From the NCBI GenBank assembly GCA_900079765.1, contig LT599017.1:1517765-1581764 (forward strand): DNA of 64,000 nt. Direction: 5' to 3'. Source of the stretch: an uncultured Eubacteriales bacterium (GTDB taxonomy: Bacteria > Bacillota > Clostridia > Oscillospirales > Oscillospiraceae). Positions 63,959 to 64,000 of the stretch are shown one piece after another (positions within the stretch are counted from its first letter, which is position 1; every line of letters begins with the position of its first letter). The notes beneath the pieces were generated by a model. It made no database searches and was not told where the DNA came from. It worked only from the letters and a program-made list of their open reading frames with translations. Position numbers and translations under genes: made by a program.

Positions 63959-64000
63959 ATGGCGGTTTTGAAACGGCTTCGATGCCTGCTGCGAGAGAAA
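63959..64000 (+). CDS. DUF4320 family protein, second copy (3' end outside window)
   Basis: Only the first 14 codons are inside the window (MAVLKRLRCLLREK). They are identical in DNA sequence to the gene at 639, including its AAAGGAGG site. Confidence 0.85.
   Translation, partial: MAVLKRLRCLLREK

Larger units (their letters stand above)
5838..64000. mobile_element. Integrative and conjugative element B, Tn1549-like transfer region (right end outside window)
   Basis: The element is taken to start at the tRNA-Ser 3' fragment and to continue past the window end. It carries a full set of conjugation genes (MobC, relaxase, VirD4, VirB2/3/4/6-like, CHAP hydrolase), partition genes, a resistance-type cargo island and a tad locus matching that at the left edge. 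Gene order from parA to the CHAP gene is that of Tn1549-type ICEs of gut Clostridia. If the two tad copies occupy equivalent places in tandem elements, the repeat unit is 63320 bp. No integrase for this element is visible; it should lie to the right. Confidence 0.7.
63321..64000 (+). repeat. Right copy of duplicated tadC-flp-DUF4320 segment
   Basis: This is the partner of 1-680 at a constant offset of 63320. See the left copy for the identity pattern. Confidence 0.95.

Noticed and set aside
1..64000. Terminal similarity as a circular-assembly overlap
   Set aside because: The two 680-base copies differ at many positions in the middle, so they are separate copies and not the same DNA read twice.
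1..64000. CRISPR array or rRNA genes
   Set aside because: No regularly spaced repeats and no rRNA-like sequence were seen.

Overview
The window looks like DNA from a member of the Clostridia (Firmicutes), probably a gut Oscillospiraceae-type bacterium. AGGAGG-type ribosome binding sites precede most genes, and ATG, GTG and TTG starts are all used. There is an S-layer-homology surface protein, a Tad/Flp pilus locus and a transfer region of the Tn1549-like type. These are family-level judgements made by reading, not database results.

Layout. (1) 1-5894 is the right end of one integrative element (element A). It holds the end of a tad pilus operon (tadC, flp, DUF4320, TadE-like, prepilin peptidase), a decayed gene, a secreted repeat protein, a MazF-type toxin, an excisionase-like HTH protein and a tyrosine integrase. 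It stops at a 57-bp 3' fragment of a tRNA-Ser(CGA) gene, the probable attachment core. (2) From that core to beyond 64000 runs a second, related element (element B). Its left end has two HTH proteins (6149-7268) and a leftward block with a 1.85-kaa SLH surface protein, a SARP-type response regulator and a sensor kinase (7581-16361). (3) After a decayed junction (IS3 remnant, broken gene copy), a rightward transfer operon runs from a promoter near 17171 to 45270: ParA/ParB, a CysH-like enzyme, a 2917-aa methylase-helicase, a PrimPol-like protein, candidate oriT, MobC, relaxase, PcfB, VirD4, VirB2-, VirB6-, VirB3- and VirB4-like proteins and a CHAP hydrolase. (4) 45380-57392 is an AT-richer cargo island: XRE regulator, GNAT, Vat-type acetyltransferase, methyltransferase with an attenuator-like leader, AraC-GNAT fusion, HelD-like ATPase, TetR-regulated ABC transporter, MFS exporter and a c-di-GMP-I riboswitch. 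(5) 57891-64000 has a sigma-like factor, a structured-RNA region and a second tad operon (cpaB, cpaE-like, cpaF, tadB, tadC, flp, start of DUF4320).

The first 680 bases and the last 680 bases align without gaps at a constant offset of 63320 but are not identical. This fits two related integrative and conjugative elements (ICEs) in tandem at one tRNA-Ser gene. The model predicts that element B ends with its own toxin-excisionase-integrase block next to an intact tRNA-Ser about 5 kb past the window.

Working together: integrase and HTH proteins would excise the element. ParAB and the primase/helicase proteins would maintain and process its DNA. MobC and relaxase would nick the candidate oriT, and VirD4/VirB proteins would move the strand. 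The Tad pilus and SLH protein may promote surface or mating-pair contact. The cargo probably supplies antibiotic resistance. A c-di-GMP sensor on the same strand as the sigma-tad region suggests, but does not prove, second-messenger control of pilus expression.
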